Shown one piece after another: positions 9,928 through 19,331 of a DNA stretch of 41,902 nt. This DNA is from SHZI01 sp964417725 (lineage in GTDB: Bacteria > Pseudomonadota > Gammaproteobacteria > Steroidobacterales > GCA-2729495), in assembly GCA_964417725.1 (NCBI GenBank), contig CAYQIV010000026.1, positions 1 through 41,902 of the forward strand, given 5' to 3'. The notes under the pieces were generated by a model, which saw nothing but the letters and a program-made list of their open reading frames with translations, made no database searches and was not told the origin of the DNA. Each line of letters opens with the position of its first letter. Within the stretch, counting starts at the first letter, position 1. A program made the position numbers and the translations under genes.

Positions 9928-11196
9928 ATGGCTGCATTCCGTCTCCGTTCCCTGTTCCCCCCGCAGTGGGGCCGGCTGCTGTGTGCCGCGGCGTGCATCG
10001 CCGCACCCGTTCATGCCGCGCCGCTGCACTTCGCCACTGCGCTGGAACGCGTGCTCGCGGTCCATCCGCAACTGGCTGCGGCCGGGCTTGGCGTCGAGTC
10101 GGCCCGCCTCGCCGTCGACCGTGCCGGGCAGCGTCCGGCGGTCGACGTCGGTGTCGAGGTCGAGAACCTGCTCGGCAACGGCTCACTCGACGGCTTCGAC
10201 GGCGCCGAGCTGACGCTGGATTTCACCGTGCTCGTCGAACGGGGCGGCAAGCGGGCCGGACGGCTGGCCGCCGCCGGTGCCGGTGTCGACATCGCCGACG
10301 CCGATCGCCGGGTCGTCATCCTCGACCTGGGCGCCGAAACCGCGCGCCGCTTCCTCGCCGTGGCCGCGGCCGCCGAGCGCCAGCGCCAGGCCGCTGCGCG
10401 GCTTGATCTGGCACGCGCCGTGCGCGAAGCCGTCGAAGCGCGGGTCGCGGCGGTGCGCTCGCCGCCCTCGGAAGCCCTCCAGGCCGGCATCGGCGAGGCC
10501 GAGGCGCGCCTCGCCCGCGACAATGCCGGGCGCGCCCTCGAAGCGGCGCAACGTGCGCTGGCCGCGCTGTGGCAGGGCACGCCGGACGAAGAGACCGTGC
10601 ACTTCGACCTCTACCGCCTCGACCCGCCACCGGACAACACCCGGCTGCGCAGCCGCCTCGCCACGTCGCCCGACCTCGAACGCCTGGCTGCCGCCGCGCG
10701 CCTGGCCGATGCCGCCGACCGCCTGGCGCGCGCCGAGGCGCGGGCCGACTGGCGCTGGTCGCTCGGCGTGCGTCACCTCGCCGAGCCGGACGATCAGGCG
10801 CTGGTCGCCGGCTTCAGCGTGCCGCTCGGCAGTGCGTCGCGGGCAGCGCCCGCACAGCGCGCCGCGGCGCTCGACCGCCAGCGCATCGCGCTGGAGCGCG
10901 ACCAGCGTCGCGTCGAACTCGAAACGTTGCTCGACCGCCAGCTCCAGCTCATGGCCAGCGCGCGGGCCACCGTCGCCATGCTGGGTGACGAGGCGCTGCC
11001 GAGGGCCGTCGAAGCGCGCGACTTCATCGACCGCGGCTACCGCCTCGGTCGCTTCCCGTGGCGCGAGCTGGCCCTGGCCGATGCCCAGGTGGCCGACCTT
11101 GAGGCGCGCCGGCTCGCCGCCGCCACCGATTACCACGCCGCCCGCATCGAGGTCCGGCGTCTTGCCGGTACCACCCTCGATGATCCGAAGGAGTGA
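9928..11196 (+). CDS. czcC: TolC-family outer membrane factor of a metal efflux pump (CzcC-like)
   Basis: The 422-residue product has a signal peptide (to about residue 30, ending VHAA). It then has the paired long alpha-helical, Ala/Arg-rich repeats of outer membrane efflux proteins, beginning LHFATALERVLAVHPQLAAAG, a typical OEP domain start. As CzcC it would form the outer membrane channel of a tripartite heavy-metal RND pump. The ATG at 9928 is chosen because AAGG lies eight bases upstream and a signal peptide follows directly; a GTG at 9877 in frame lacks both. The stop overlaps the ribosome binding region of czcB, so the three pump genes are translationally close. Confidence 0.88.
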   Translation: MAAFRLRSLFPPQWGRLLCAAACIAAPVHAAPLHFATALERVLAVHPQLAAAGLGVESARLAVDRAGQRPAVDVGVEVENLLGNGSLDGFDGAELTLDFTVLVERGGKRAGRLAAAGAGVDIADADRRVVILDLGAETARRFLAVAAAAERQRQAAARLDLARAVREAVEARVAAVRSPPSEALQAGIGEAEARLARDNAGRALEAAQRALAALWQGTPDEETVHFDLYRLDPPPDNTRLRSRLATSPDLERLAAAARLADAADRLARAEARADWRWSLGVRHLAEPDDQALVAGFSVPLGSASRAAPAQRAAALDRQRIALERDQRRVELETLLDRQLQLMASARATVAMLGDEALPRAVEARDFIDRGYRLGRFPWRELALADAQVADLEARRLAAATDYHAARIEVRRLAGTTLDDPKE

Positions 11197-11198
11197 AC

Positions 11199-12428
11199 AT
11201 GAACCTGCGCCTTTCCGCCCTGGCCTGCACCGTGCTGTTGCTGGCCGCCTGTGGCCGCCACGGCGTCGACGACCATGACCACGGCCACGACGACCATCAG
11301 GGAGATGACCACGAGGAACAGAAAGGGCCAAACGGCGGCAAGGTGCTGCGTGAGGGCGATGTTGAACTGGAACTGGCGATATTCGAGCGCGGCACCCCGC
11401 CCGAGTACCGTGCCTGGATCACGCGGGGGGGGAAACCCGTCGACAACGCCCGGCTGACGGTGAAGCTGACACGCCTCGGCGGCCGGCAGGAGGTGTTCTC
11501 CTTCGGCAAGCAGGACGATCATTGGTCAGGTGACGGTGTCGTCGCCGAGCCGCATTCCTTCGATGTATCGGCAAGCCTGCGCCTGGATGGCGAGGCCCAT
11601 CAATGGCAGTGGGAATCCCATGAGGGCCGCGTCGTGATTGCCGCGGAGATGGCGGCAAAGGCGGGTATCGCGACCGCAGTGGCGGGACCGGCCCGCATCG
11701 AGCGCACCCTGCCGGTTTACGGTCGCCTCGTCACGCCGCCCGACCAGCAGGCGCTGGTTCGGGCCCGCTTCCCGGGCATCGTGACGGCCGTGCACGCGAA
11801 CGTCGGTGACCGCATTGCCAAGGGGGCGGTGCTGGCGGTCATCGAATCGAACCAGAGCCTGCAGCGCTACGAGCTGCGCGCGCCCATCGCCGGCGTGGTT
11901 CAGGCACGCCTCGTCAACGCGGGCGAGAAGACCACGGATGCGCCGCTGTTCACGGTGGCCGGCGATCAAATGCTGTGGGCGGAGCTCAAGGTATTTCCCG
12001 GCCAGCGCGCGCAGGTCCGGCCCGGCCAGCCCGTCCATGTCCGGCACAACGACCATGTCCACGAAAGCCGGATTGCCCATGTCACGTCCGCTGCCGGCGG
12101 TGCGCCGTTCGTGCTGGCCCGCGTGGTGCTGGACAACCAGGACGGCGAGATGGCCCCGGGCGATCTGGTGAAAGGGCAGATCGTCGTGGAGCGGGTTGAC
12201 GTGCCGCTGGCGGTGGACAATCGCGCCCTGCAGGGCTTTCGCGACTGGACGGTGGCGTTCATCAACGTGGACGAGACCTACGAGGCGCGCCCCCTGGTGC
12301 TGGGTCGTCGCGACGGCCGTCATGCGGAAGTGCTGGAAGGGCTGGCGGCCGGTGATCGCTACGTGGTGGAAAACAGTTACCTGATCAAGGCCGACATCGA
12401 GAAGTCCGGCGCGTCACACGACCACTGA
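11199..12428 (+). CDS. czcB: Periplasmic adaptor of a heavy-metal RND pump (CzcB-like lipoprotein)
   Basis: The 409-residue membrane fusion protein links the RND pump to the outer membrane channel. It starts with a lipoprotein signal (lipobox LAAC near residue 18) and a His/Asp-rich stretch (about residues 23-40) likely to bind metal. An N-terminal CzcB-specific beta domain follows. The HlyD-type lipoyl/barrel-sandwich halves come next (FPGIVTAVHANVGDRIAKGAVL and the YELRAPIAGVVQARLVNAGE segment), then beta-barrel domains to the end. GAAGGAG lies just upstream. ATG at 11199 is preferred; the GTG at 11193 overlaps the czcC stop. Its C-terminal end KSGASHDH is again histidine-tipped. Confidence 0.92.
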   Translation: MNLRLSALACTVLLLAACGRHGVDDHDHGHDDHQGDDHEEQKGPNGGKVLREGDVELELAIFERGTPPEYRAWITRGGKPVDNARLTVKLTRLGGRQEVFSFGKQDDHWSGDGVVAEPHSFDVSASLRLDGEAHQWQWESHEGRVVIAAEMAAKAGIATAVAGPARIERTLPVYGRLVTPPDQQALVRARFPGIVTAVHANVGDRIAKGAVLAVIESNQSLQRYELRAPIAGVVQARLVNAGEKTTDAPLFTVAGDQMLWAELKVFPGQRAQVRPGQPVHVRHNDHVHESRIAHVTSAAGGAPFVLARVVLDNQDGEMAPGDLVKGQIVVERVDVPLAVDNRALQGFRDWTVAFINVDETYEARPLVLGRRDGRHAEVLEGLAAGDRYVVENSYLIKADIEKSGASHDH

Positions 12429-12440
12429 GGAGCGGCCATC

Positions 12441-15400
12441 ATGATCGATGCGATCGTGCGTCTCTCCATCGCGAGACGCCACCTGGTGATGGGCCTGATG
12501 CTGGCGCTGGTCAGCATCGGGGTCTGGAGCTACCGGCATCTGCCCATCGATGCGGTGCCGGACATCACCAACGTGCAGGTGCAGATCAACACCGGGGCGC
12601 CCGGTTACTCGCCGCTGGAAGCGGAACAGCGCATCACGTTTCCGGTGGAGAACGCACTCCATGGCCTGCCGGCGCTCGACCATACGCGCTCGCTGTCGCG
12701 CTATGGGCTGTCGCAGGTCACCGTCGTGTTCAGGGAAGGCACGGACATCTACCACGCCAGGAACCTGATCGATGAACGATTGGCCGCCGTCAAGAGCGCC
12801 CTGCCGCCGGGGCTCGAGCCGGAGATGGGTCCCATCGCCACGGGCCTGGGCGAAATCTTCGTCTACACCGTCGAGGCGTTGCCGGGGGCGGTCCAGGACA
12901 CTGGCGAGCCCTGGGATGCCATGGCCCTGCGCGAAGTGCAGGACTGGATCATCAAGCCGCAGCTGGCGCAGGTGCCCGGTGTGGTCGAGATCAACACCAT
13001 CGGCGGGTTCGACAAGCAGTATCACGTGCTGCCGGATCCCCGGCGCCTTCTGGAGATGGGCGTCACGCCGGAAGACGTTGCCGATGCATTGCGCCGCAAT
13101 AACGGCAATCGCGGTGCAGGGTACATCGAGCGCAACGGGCAGCAGCTGCTGGTGCGCTCGCCGGGCCAGCTGGCCACCATCGCCGAGATCGAGAATGTCG
13201 TCGTCGGCCTCCATGACAGCGTGCCGGTCACCGTCGGGGACGTGGCGGAGGTGGCCATCGGCAGGGAGCTGCGCACCGGGGCAGCCACCCGCGATGGCCA
13301 TGAAACGGTCATGGGCACGGCGATGATGCTGGTCGGGGAGAACGCCCGGGTCGTGGCGCATGACCTGGCGAGAAAGCTGGACGACATCAAGGCATCGCTG
13401 CCGGACGGTATCGAGGTCGAAGCGGTCTACGACAGGACGTCGCTGGTCGACAAGACCATCGCCACGGTGCGGAAAAACCTGCTGGAAGGTGCACTGCTGG
13501 TGATCGTGGTGTTGTTTGTCCTGCTCGGCAATGTCCGCGCGGCGCTCATCACGGCCGCCGTGATCCCGTTGTCCATGCTGGCGACGATGACGGGGATGGT
13601 GCGCACGGGCGTCACGGCCAACCTGATGAGCCTCGGCGCGCTCGATTTCGGTCTGATCGTCGATGGGGCCGTGATCATCGTTGAGAACTGCATCCGGCGC
13701 CTGTCGGCCGCGCAGCGGGAAGCCGGCGGGCGCCTCGGACTGCGCGACAGGTTGCCACTGGTGTATCAGGCCACTGGCGAAGTGATCCGCCCCAGCCTGT
13801 TCGGGGTGGCCATCATCACCGTGGTGTATGTGCCGATACTCACGCTCACCGGCGTGGAGGGCAAGATGTTCCAGCCGATGGCGGCCACGGTGGTCATGGC
13901 ACTGCTGTCGGCCATGGTGCTGTCGCTCACTTTCGTGCCCGCTGCGGTCGCGTTGTTCATGGGCGGGGCGATCCGTGAGGCGGAAAGCCGCGTCATCGTC
14001 GCCGGCAAGTCCCTGTACCGCCCCGTGCTGGAGGCGGCGCTCCGATTCCGTCGGGTGGTGGTCTGCGGCGCGTCGGTGCTGGTCGTCCTCTGTGTGTGGC
14101 TGCTCACGACGCTGGGTTCGGAGTTCATTCCCCGCCTCGACGAAGGCGACATTGCGCTGCATGCACTGCGGATTCCCGGCACCGGCCTGGCGCAATCGAT
14201 CGAGATGCAGGCGGTGCTGGAGGCGCGGTTGAAGGCATTCCCCGAGGTCGACAAGGTGTACGCCAAGGTCGGTACCCCGGAGGTGGCCACCGACCCCATG
14301 CCACCCAGCGTGGCCGACATCTTCGTCATTCTCGAGCCGCGCGACCGCTGGCCAGATCCGAAACGCGCGCGGACCGATCTGGTGAGTGCGATGGAGTCTG
14401 CCGTCCGGCAACTGCCGGGCAACAACTACGAATTTACCCAGCCGATCGAGATGCGCTTCAACGAGCTGATCTCCGGCGTGCGCGCCGACCTGGGGGTCAA
14501 GATTTTTGGCGACGATCTCGATCGATTGGTGGCCTCGGCCGGCGAAATCATGGCGGTCGTCGAGGACGTGCCGGGGGCGGCGGATGTCGGTGTCGAGCAG
14601 GTCACGGGCTTGCCCATGCTGTCCATCGTCCCGAGACGCATGGCGCTCGCCCGCCACGGGCTGAACGTGGATGACCTCCAGGATCTGGTGGCCGCCGGCA
14701 TTGGCGGCGAGGAGGTCGGCTTGATCTACGAGGGCGACCGTCGTTTCAAGTTGGTGGTGCGCTTGCCGGAGACACTGCGTACCGACATCGATGAGCTGGC
14801 GTTTCTGCCGGTTCCGCTGCCGGATGGCGATTTCATCCCCTTGAGCGAAGTGGCGGTGCTGGAGCTGAGACCCGCACCGGCACAGATCAGCCGGGAGAAC
14901 GGCAAGCGTCGCATCGTGGTCACGGCCAATGTGCGGGACCGGGACCTCGGCAGCTTCGTCGAGGAAGTCAGGCGGCGGGTAGGCGAGCGGGTGGATCTGC
15001 CCAGCGGCTACTGGCTGGATTACGGCGGCACGTTCGAGCAGATGGAGTCTGCCAGCCAGCGTCTGGCCATCGTGGTGCCGGTCACGTTGCTGATCATCAT
15101 CGGCCTGCTGGTGATGGCCTTCGGTTCACTGAAGGATGCATTGATCATCTTTACCGGCGTGCCGCTGGCCGTGACCGGCGGCGTGCTCGCCTTGTGGTCG
15201 AGGGACATGCCGCTGTCCATTTCGGCCGGCGTGGGTTTCATCGCCCTGTCGGGCGTCGCCGTGCTCAACGGCCTGGTGATGGTGGCGTTCATCCGCGACC
15301 TGTGGCACGAGACCGGCGATCTGGCGAAAGCCGTCGTCGACGGCGCACTGATCCGCCTGCGCCCCGTGCTGATGACCGCGCTGGTGGCGAGCCTGGGGTT

Positions 15401-15563
15401 CCTCCCGATGGCGTTCAACGTCGGCACCGGTGCCGAAGTCCAGCGCCCGCTGGCCACTGTCGTCATCGGTGGCATCGTCTCTTCCACCCTGCTGACGCTG
15501 GTGGTGTTGCCGGTGCTGTACCACTGGGTGCATCGCCGCGATCGGCGACAGGATGCGGCGTAG
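12441..15563 (+). CDS. czcA: Heavy-metal efflux RND transporter, CzcA type
   Basis: The 1040-residue inner membrane RND protein exports divalent cations using the proton gradient. Transmembrane helix 4 carries D402FGLIVDGAVIIVEN416, the proton-relay motif of the CzcA/CnrA class of heavy-metal pumps. It is unlike the copper/silver CusA class, where the corresponding stretch has AIGAMVDAAIVMIEN. The N-terminus has the family start RHLVMGLMLALVSIG and the DAVPDITNVQVQINT porter motif. Two sets of large periplasmic loops and a duplicated helix bundle follow. GAGGAG upstream of the ATG is a strong ribosome binding site, 12 bases after czcB. The metal could be Co, Zn, Cd or Ni; sequence alone does not decide. 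No metal-responsive regulator gene is adjacent. Confidence 0.95.
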   Translation: MIDAIVRLSIARRHLVMGLMLALVSIGVWSYRHLPIDAVPDITNVQVQINTGAPGYSPLEAEQRITFPVENALHGLPALDHTRSLSRYGLSQVTVVFREGTDIYHARNLIDERLAAVKSALPPGLEPEMGPIATGLGEIFVYTVEALPGAVQDTGEPWDAMALREVQDWIIKPQLAQVPGVVEINTIGGFDKQYHVLPDPRRLLEMGVTPEDVADALRRNNGNRGAGYIERNGQQLLVRSPGQLATIAEIENVVVGLHDSVPVTVGDVAEVAIGRELRTGAATRDGHETVMGTAMMLVGENARVVAHDLARKLDDIKASLPDGIEVEAVYDRTSLVDKTIATVRKNLLEGALLVIVVLFVLLGNVRAALITAAVIPLSMLATMTGMVRTGVTANLMSLGALDFGLIVDGAVIIVENCIRRLSAAQREAGGRLGLRDRLPLVYQATGEVIRPSLFGVAIITVVYVPILTLTGVEGKMFQPMAATVVMALLSAMVLSLTFVPAAVALFMGGAIREAESRVIVAGKSLYRPVLEAALRFRRVVVCGASVLVVLCVWLLTTLGSEFIPRLDEGDIALHALRIPGTGLAQSIEMQAVLEARLKAFPEVDKVYAKVGTPEVATDPMPPSVADIFVILEPRDRWPDPKRARTDLVSAMESAVRQLPGNNYEFTQPIEMRFNELISGVRADLGVKIFGDDLDRLVASAGEIMAVVEDVPGAADVGVEQVTGLPMLSIVPRRMALARHGLNVDDLQDLVAAGIGGEEVGLIYEGDRRFKLVVRLPETLRTDIDELAFLPVPLPDGDFIPLSEVAVLELRPAPAQISRENGKRRIVVTANVRDRDLGSFVEEVRRRVGERVDLPSGYWLDYGGTFEQMESASQRLAIVVPVTLLIIIGLLVMAFGSLKDALIIFTGVPLAVTGGVLALWSRDMPLSISAGVGFIALSGVAVLNGLVMVAFIRDLWHETGDLAKAVVDGALIRLRPVLMTALVASLGFLPMAFNVGTGAEVQRPLATVVIGGIVSSTLLTLVVLPVLYHWVHRRDRRQDAA

Positions 15564-15583
15564 TGGCGTCGGTGCCGGGCGGA

Positions 15584-16276
15584 TCAGCCTTCGAGGCGCT
15601 TGCCGCTGGTCGCGACCTCGCGTGTCGTGGCGCGCGCGCGGAGCGTCTCGCGCCAGCTCGTCGACAGGGCCGGACAGGCGGCGAGGGCGGCGGCGGCGGT
15701 GAAATCCGCCGGCCGGTGATGCATCACGCGGTTTGCGGCGCTGACCGTCCACTCCGGGTGATGGCGCTCGACCAGGACCAACGCATCGCCGACGGTCACC
15801 GTGCCCTCGACCAGCACCCGGCAATACCAGCCCGTCCGGCCCGTTTCCTGGACGCGTGCCGGGAGCTTCGGACGGGCCCACCGGCGACCGAGTTTCCAGC
15901 ACGGCTGGCGGGGCTGGGAGACCTGCAGCTGCGCGTTGCCGACCCGGAACACATCGCCGATGCAGACCTGCGCCTCCAGCAGTCCCTCGGTGGTGAAGTT
16001 CTCGCCGAAGGCGGCCGGTACCATCGGTTCGATATCGAACTCGGCGGCCCAGAACGCGTAGTGCTCGCGGGGATAGAGGTTGACGGCCTTGTCCGGTCCG
16101 CCATGGTTGCGCAGGTCGGCCTGTCCGTCGCCGGCCAGCCCGGTCCGCGAGAGCAGAGTGCCGCCGCTGACCGGCTGTTTGAAAAAACCCGTGGTCCACG
16201 GGCGGCCATCGCCGGCCAGCGTCCGGGGCTGTCCGGTCTGGAGACCGGTGATCCGTCCTGCGAGGTCCATCATCAT
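15584..16276 (-). CDS. MOSC domain protein (YiiM-like)
   Basis: The 230-residue product resembles E. coli YiiM. MOSC domains are sulfur-carrier or molybdenum-cofactor-binding folds, and YiiM is linked to reduction or detoxification of N-hydroxylated base analogues in E. coli. The family stretches HGGPDKAVNLYPREHYAFW, FGENFTTEGL, and VSQPRQPCWKL with its conserved cysteine are all visible. Three consecutive ATG codons (16276, 16273, 16270) and a GTG just before them could serve as start; the first ATG was taken, since the frame further upstream is not conserved-looking. The gene converges on czcA with a gap of only 20 bases. Confidence 0.9.
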   Translation of the reverse strand: MMMDLAGRITGLQTGQPRTLAGDGRPWTTGFFKQPVSGGTLLSRTGLAGDGQADLRNHGGPDKAVNLYPREHYAFWAAEFDIEPMVPAAFGENFTTEGLLEAQVCIGDVFRVGNAQLQVSQPRQPCWKLGRRWARPKLPARVQETGRTGWYCRVLVEGTVTVGDALVLVERHHPEWTVSAANRVMHHRPADFTAAAALAACPALSTSWRETLRARATTREVATSGKRLEG

Positions 16277-16284
16277 CACGAGAG

Positions 16285-16307
16285 GTCCCGTCGGGACGGC
16301 GATATTA
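16285..16307 (-). promoter_or_regulatory. Palindrome and -10-like element before the MOSC gene
   Basis: GTCCCG and CGGGAC (16285-16290 and 16292-16297) form a perfect palindrome around a single T, eight bases before the MOSC start. On the minus strand TAATAT (16307 down to 16302), a five of six -10 match, lies just upstream. No good -35 is seen at 16-18 bases. The order -10, palindrome, start codon would suit an operator for a repressor. This is inferred from layout only. Confidence 0.35.
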
Positions 16308-16521
16308 CATGGCACGCCGGTTGCCGGTGCAGGTTCCGGTTGCCCGCGATGGCGTAGACTGGCCCGGTCCGGGGCAGGCGCCCGGGGTCGCGCGCCTTCG
16401 GGGCATCCGGAGGGTGTGACGGCCGTTTTCGTCATGCCGCGCGTCCCGGGCCCGGTCCGGGGCGCATCGCGCGGTGACGCCACGGGGCACGATCCCCATC
16501 GGTGCGGGAGGGTCGACGGTC

Positions 16522-16977
16522 ATGAAGGTCTCGCCGCAAGTGGCCCGGCAGGCGCTCGCCGCGCAGCCGTTCAGTGCCCTGCTGGGGATGGAGCTCACGC
16601 GGTTCGACGCGCAGGGTGTCGAGCTGCGATTGTCCGTCGGGGAATCGCTCAGACAGCAGAACGGCTTCGTCCATGGCGGCGTCATCGCCTCGCTGGTCGA
16701 CAACACGCTGACTTTTGCCGGCGGCAGCGCGCTCGGGGCCGATGTCGTCACCGCCGAATTCAAGATCAATTTTGTCAGGCCCGCCCGGGGCGATGCCCTG
16801 GTCGCCAGGGCCGCCGTCATCCATGCCGGCCGCACGCAGGCCGTCTGTCGCTGCGAGGTCTTCAGCCTCGGTGAAAGCGGCGAGACCTGCTGTGCCGTCG
16901 CCCAGGGCACCATCGCCCTCCTCGGCGTCGATCCGGGTGCCGACCGGGGTGCCGGGTCAAACGTTTCGAAGCCGTAA
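16522..16977 (+). CDS. PaaI-family hotdog thioesterase
   Basis: The 151-residue product is a hotdog-fold acyl-CoA thioesterase. The helix motif QNGFVHGGVIASLVDNTLTF matches the HGG..SLxD core of the PaaI/4-hydroxybenzoyl-CoA thioesterase group, and the strand VVTAEFKINFVRPARGD follows as in that family. It likely hydrolyses an aryl- or acyl-CoA in the cytoplasm; the substrate is unknown. The ATG at 16522 has GGGAGG ten bases upstream; an ATG-less extension to 16474 looks non-conserved. It stands alone between the divergent MOSC gene and glmS. The 265 bases downstream hold no gene or clear signal that could be recognised. Confidence 0.88.
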   Translation: MKVSPQVARQALAAQPFSALLGMELTRFDAQGVELRLSVGESLRQQNGFVHGGVIASLVDNTLTFAGGSALGADVVTAEFKINFVRPARGDALVARAAVIHAGRTQAVCRCEVFSLGESGETCCAVAQGTIALLGVDPGADRGAGSNVSKP

Positions 16978-17242
16978 GTCGCCCATCTGGTCGCGCCCGC
17001 AATCCCCCCGGCGCACGCCGATGATGTCCCTGCCGCGAGGCCCGGGGGCGGAGGCAAGCGGCGGGTATCGGGTACGGCAGGATCGGGTTGCGGCGGGCCC
17101 GGCGCTGGAAGGCCATCAAACAACGTCGGGAAATTTGCCCCGGCACCAGAGGCGGTTTTGCGACCGGGGTTACAGCACCGTCATGGCGCCCGGCGCTACA
17201 TTGCGTCTATCCTTCGCCGTCCACAGGGAATGAAGCAGCACC

Positions 17243-19078
<1,836 letters not shown>

Positions 19079-19197
19079 GCCCTGCGGCCGATTTTCCCCG
19101 ACGAGCGTCCGCCAGGCCGGGAGGGGCGGGCAGCCCGGTCCGCGTTTGCCGTCTCGTTGCGCTCATCCCCGGGTGGGACCTGAGCGCCGAGTCCGGG

Positions 19198-19219
19198 GAA
19201 TTCGGCCTGAATTCGGCCT
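19198..19219. repeat. Perfect 11-bp tandem repeat between glmS and the sensor kinase
   Basis: GAATTCGGCCT occurs twice head to tail at 19198-19208 and 19209-19219, in the 253-base gap between the convergent glmS and kinase genes. The period of 11 bases is close to one helical turn. No other feature was recognised in this gap. Confidence 0.7.
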
Positions 19220-19331
19220 TTACACCACTGCCGTTCCCGCCCCCGGTGCCGCATGGGGGTTGGTCACGGCCGTGGCTGCCATCGGGCGCTTCGCACGCCG
19301 CCGCAGCGCCACGCCGCGCCAGGGGCGTTGA

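Noticed and set aside
16978..17242. glmS leader searched for a riboswitch-like ribozyme or clear promoter
   Set aside because: No glmS ribozyme-like core and no convincing -35/-10 pair was found; TACATT at 17197-17202 has no matching -35.
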